Below are positions 49,276 through 51,701 of a stretch of 51,701 bases of DNA, in pieces. How positions within the stretch are numbered: position 1 is the stretch's first letter; the number at the start of each line of letters is the position of its first letter. Below the pieces are notes generated by a model. That model was not told the DNA's origin. It worked only from the letters and a program-made list of their open reading frames with translations, and made no database searches. This stretch comes from Opitutus sp. GAS368 (GTDB taxonomy: Bacteria; Verrucomicrobiota; Verrucomicrobiia; Opitutales; Opitutaceae). A program made the position numbers and the translations under genes. Location of the stretch: positions 1 through 51,701 of the forward strand of contig CAMDOF010000034.1 of assembly GCA_945903465.1 (NCBI GenBank), written 5' to 3'.

Positions 49276-51701
49276 TCAGAAGCGACCGCTCAATCCCAGG
49301 TTAAGCCGTGCGCCGTAGACTTCGCTCATATCCACCCGCTGAGGATTGATCGAATACCAGCTCGGCGACTTGTTAAAGATGTTGATGTAGTCGATGAAGA
49401 ACGTCATCCGCTGGCTCCACCTGTACTGCAAATTCACGTCGACCGTCGGATCTGCCTTCACGTGATTCGACCCGGTGGGGTCGGTACTATAAGCATCAAG
49501 AAACGCGCTCTTAAAATGATAGATCACTTGCGCATCGAATTTCCGCCAAGGTAATTTGACGCCCACGTTGTAGGTTTCAGGAACAAATCGCGCCAACTCG
49601 CGCGCTCCGTTGGCATATTGGCCGGAAGTTTTAAGGTGCGTGTAATTGGCGAAGAGGGAGAGGGATTTGAAAGGCTCTGGAAGAAAGCGGAACCGCTGGT
49701 TATAGTTGAGTTCGAATCCATCTATCTTGGCTTTTCCGAGGTTATTCTTGGTGTTAAAATCGAACCCCGCGTAATCTCCATTGAAGCCATTGTTGGGGCC
49801 CGCCCCGATGGTCGCGGTGACTGAGTTGATGAAGTCTTTGATGTCTTTGTGAAACCACCCTGCCGAAAAAACCCCGCTCGGTTCGAAATAATACTCAGCG
49901 GATAAGTCGTAGTTAATCGAAGAATTCGGCTTCAATCCGGGATTACTCTGCGACACCGAACCAAGGCCGGTCGCGGCGACGTAGCTCACGGTCGTGTTCG
50001 GGACGAGGTCGCTGATAGCCGGCCGCGCGCTACTCGTCGAATAACTCGCCCGCAGCAGAAGGTTTTGGCTCGCTGGGTAGCGCAGATGGACGCTCGGAAA
50101 GATTTTTTGGTAGTCTCCTTTGCGCGTGATCAAAGAGGTCGCGGGGCGGGCGGCATCTGCAAACGTCCCTTGCGAATCGATATCCGTGCGCTCCAGACGG
50201 ACGCCGCCCAGAACCGATAACTGACCTACTTTAGTGCTACCCTGCACGTAGCCAGCCGATACGCCTTCCGAAATAATTTTCGGGGCCGCCCGAAACGATA
50301 CGCTCGTGCCAGAGGCCGCAAAATACTGGGGTGTGCTTTTGAAGAGAGCATCCACCTTCAAAAGATCATAGCGGTCGCGCTGCGGCATGGCGTTGTTAAA
50401 AATACCATAACCCGGCGCGGCATCCACGAATTGCTTCAAATTGTCGTCATTCACGCCCGCCGCGTTCGGACCACGAATACCATCAGCGCCCACCGCATTC
50501 CAGGTTGGGCGGTAGGTATTAAACCAGCGATGCTGGTGACGGTAATCGAACCCGGTCTTCACTTTGAGCGGCAGGGCCAGCCCACGGAACGTTTTTTCGT
50601 AATCAGCCCGCACCGCGCCCACTTCCTCGCGAGTAATGTCCGGCGACTCGGCCCGCGCGCCTAGGTACTTTGTCATATCACTTCCGGCTAAGAGCGACGG
50701 GCCGTAGGTTTGAATATAAAGAGGCCGTTCGGTGCTTCGGCTGGTGTCGATTGCCAGACCCATGTTAACGGTCGTCCCCGTGAACGTGACATTATTGTTA
50801 TCAAATGAGGACGGATTAAACGAGGCCACCAGCGTGAACTTTCCATCGGTCCACGTTTTCTGCCCGCCCGCCGCAATTTTATACTGATGCGACCGCTTGG
50901 TTTCGAAACCCGATTGGTTGGTCCACCCGGGGTGGAGCAATTCTGTGTAGGTATCCGTGAAGCCAGGCGCCACTCCCGCTACTTGGTTGGTGGCATCGCG
51001 CGGGGTCGCACCGGCTTCAATCTGGGCGCGACTCACTATCGAATAATTCGCAACGCGGCGACTGCCGTTGACACTCGCTTGCCAACTCGTCCGCACATTT
51101 TCGGAGGAAAAATAGTTGATATTGGCACTGACCCAAACACTCGCCGTATTATCAAACCGATATTCAAATTTACCGCCGCCCCCGGCGCGAATCCGGGTCG
51201 TCTGGTCGTTGAGGGTACGCGCACGGGTATTTCTAAAGTCCGTCAACTCGCGATGCTCCATTTGCACCCGATCCCGCGTGTTGGTCGCCTTAGCGTAACT
51301 TCCCGATAGGGCCACGCCCACCTGCCGGTCGCGTCCAAACGTATCCATATAAGTGACGGCCGCGGTCGGCCCAAATCGATCAAGTCCCTCGCGGTAAGTG
51401 TTCTGGTTAATGCCCGCGCGATAGCTGAACACGCGGTTCTTGAAGTCGAAGGCCGACTTCGTGATCAAGTTCACCGAACCGCCCAGCGAGTCGGCTGGCT
51501 GGTCGGGCATATTCCCCTTTGTTACTTCAATTTCTTTGATAAACTCCGAGGGAATTTGGTCGATCAGAGCGGCTCGATCTCCCTGCGGCGTAAAGCCCGC
51601 GATCGCCGACGCCGAGCGCGTCCCATCGAGCGTGACCGCGTTGAGTTCCGGCGGCGTGCCCCGCAGACCTATTCCCACGATTTCCCCAGCTTCTTTGTTC
51701 G
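49276..51701 (-). CDS. TonB-dependent receptor, N-terminus beyond the window
   Basis: The frame is open from the window end (residues NKEAGEIVGIGLRG) for 807 codons with the stop at 49276. It is of the other major type, the TonB-Xanth-Caul group: IGLRGTPPELNAVTLDGTRS, EFIKEIEVTKGNMPDQ, DSLGGSVNLITKSAFDF are the plug, followed by a long barrel and C-terminal VYGARLNLGLSGRF ending in Phe. Receptors with this plug wording often import carbohydrates. It is not of the same subfamily as the two receptors at 23064-30139. The signal peptide, TonB box and first part of the plug must lie right of the window. It is separated from the PhyH-like gene by a hairpin. Confidence 0.95.
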   Translation of the reverse strand, partial: NKEAGEIVGIGLRGTPPELNAVTLDGTRSASAIAGFTPQGDRAALIDQIPSEFIKEIEVTKGNMPDQPADSLGGSVNLITKSAFDFKNRVFSYRAGINQNTYREGLDRFGPTAAVTYMDTFGRDRQVGVALSGSYAKATNTRDRVQMEHRELTDFRNTRARTLNDQTTRIRAGGGGKFEYRFDNTASVWVSANINYFSSENVRTSWQASVNGSRRVANYSIVSRAQIEAGATPRDATNQVAGVAPGFTDTYTELLHPGWTNQSGFETKRSHQYKIAAGGQKTWTDGKFTLVASFNPSSFDNNNVTFTGTTVNMGLAIDTSRSTERPLYIQTYGPSLLAGSDMTKYLGARAESPDITREEVGAVRADYEKTFRGLALPLKVKTGFDYRHQHRWFNTYRPTWNAVGADGIRGPNAAGVNDDNLKQFVDAAPGYGIFNNAMPQRDRYDLLKVDALFKSTPQYFAASGTSVSFRAAPKIISEGVSAGYVQGSTKVGQLSVLGGVRLERTDIDSQGTFADAARPATSLITRKGDYQKIFPSVHLRYPASQNLLLRASYSTSSARPAISDLVPNTTVSYVAATGLGSVSQSNPGLKPNSSINYDLSAEYYFEPSGVFSAGWFHKDIKDFINSVTATIGAGPNNGFNGDYAGFDFNTKNNLGKAKIDGFELNYNQRFRFLPEPFKSLSLFANYTHLKTSGQYANGARELARFVPETYNVGVKLPWRKFDAQVIYHFKSAFLDAYSTDPTGSNHVKADPTVDVNLQYRWSQRMTFFIDYINIFNKSPSWYSINPQRVDMSEVYGARLNLGLSGRF

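Noticed and set aside
1..51701. CRISPR array
   Set aside because: No series of regularly spaced identical repeats was seen; the only short-period repeats are the pair at 789-896, the pentamer run at 38064-38093 and the tandem at 47781-47828.

Overview
The window looks like a chromosomal segment of a GC-rich Gram-negative bacterium of the Verrucomicrobiota, most likely family Opitutaceae. That placement is inferred from gene content: large TonB-dependent receptors with an LSPF-x-V plug start, several PQQ-like beta-propeller proteins, a GMC oxidoreductase with its subunit 3, secreted TIM-barrel isomerases with Tat signals, a PL10 pectate lyase and a DUF4337 protein. Most start codons I inspected have no Shine-Dalgarno sequence.

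Layout. Positions 1-750: a truncated tyrosine-recombinase-like gene beside the 3' end of tRNA-Asp(GTC), probably the edge of an integrated element lying mostly left of the window, then tRNA-Arg(TCT). Positions 880-4400: a conserved unknown protein, a DUF374 acyltransferase, a small secreted protein and a PL10 pectate lyase. Positions 5386-6726: an isolated flavin-dependent halogenase-like enzyme. Positions 7012-12510: four secreted PQQ-like beta-propeller paralogues on both strands. Positions 12535-15659: a RapA/HepA-like SNF2 ATPase coupled to an 81-residue protein. Positions 15747-19991: a GMC oxidoreductase pair and a three-domain secreted protein. Positions 20208-22838: a fumarylacetoacetate-hydrolase-family enzyme and a PhoD-like phosphatase. 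Positions 23064-31261: two paralogous TonB-dependent receptors and a divergent LacI-type regulator with a candidate operator between them.

Positions 31335-33554: a DUF4337 membrane protein and a Tat-exported sugar isomerase/epimerase-like protein. Positions 33645-34921: a decayed ISKra4-like transposase. Positions 35317-39454: housekeeping genes (Nif3-like, aroQ, a NusG paralogue, pgpA, pgsA, coaD). Positions 39658-43229: a MacAB-like export system whose ATPase and permease are separate proteins and whose adaptor carries a large insertion. Positions 43325-47277: a TPR/beta-propeller protein and a complete NMT1/THI5-like ABC importer. Positions 47313-48271: a gene-poor stretch with tandem repeats resembling IS21 ends. 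Positions 48272-51701: a phytanoyl-CoA-dioxygenase-like enzyme and a third TonB-dependent receptor cut by the window end.

The receptors, LacI regulator, pectate lyase, FAH enzyme, isomerase and GMC enzyme fit a plant-polysaccharide and sugar-acid degrader, although they do not form one operon. I found no CRISPR array and no convincing whole new system. The best leads are the lone halogenase-like flavoprotein, the RapA-81-residue pair, the SHD1/TonB-C-like/sugar-binding protein, the interrupted MacA adaptor, and a pentanucleotide repeat filling the pgsA-pgpA junction.
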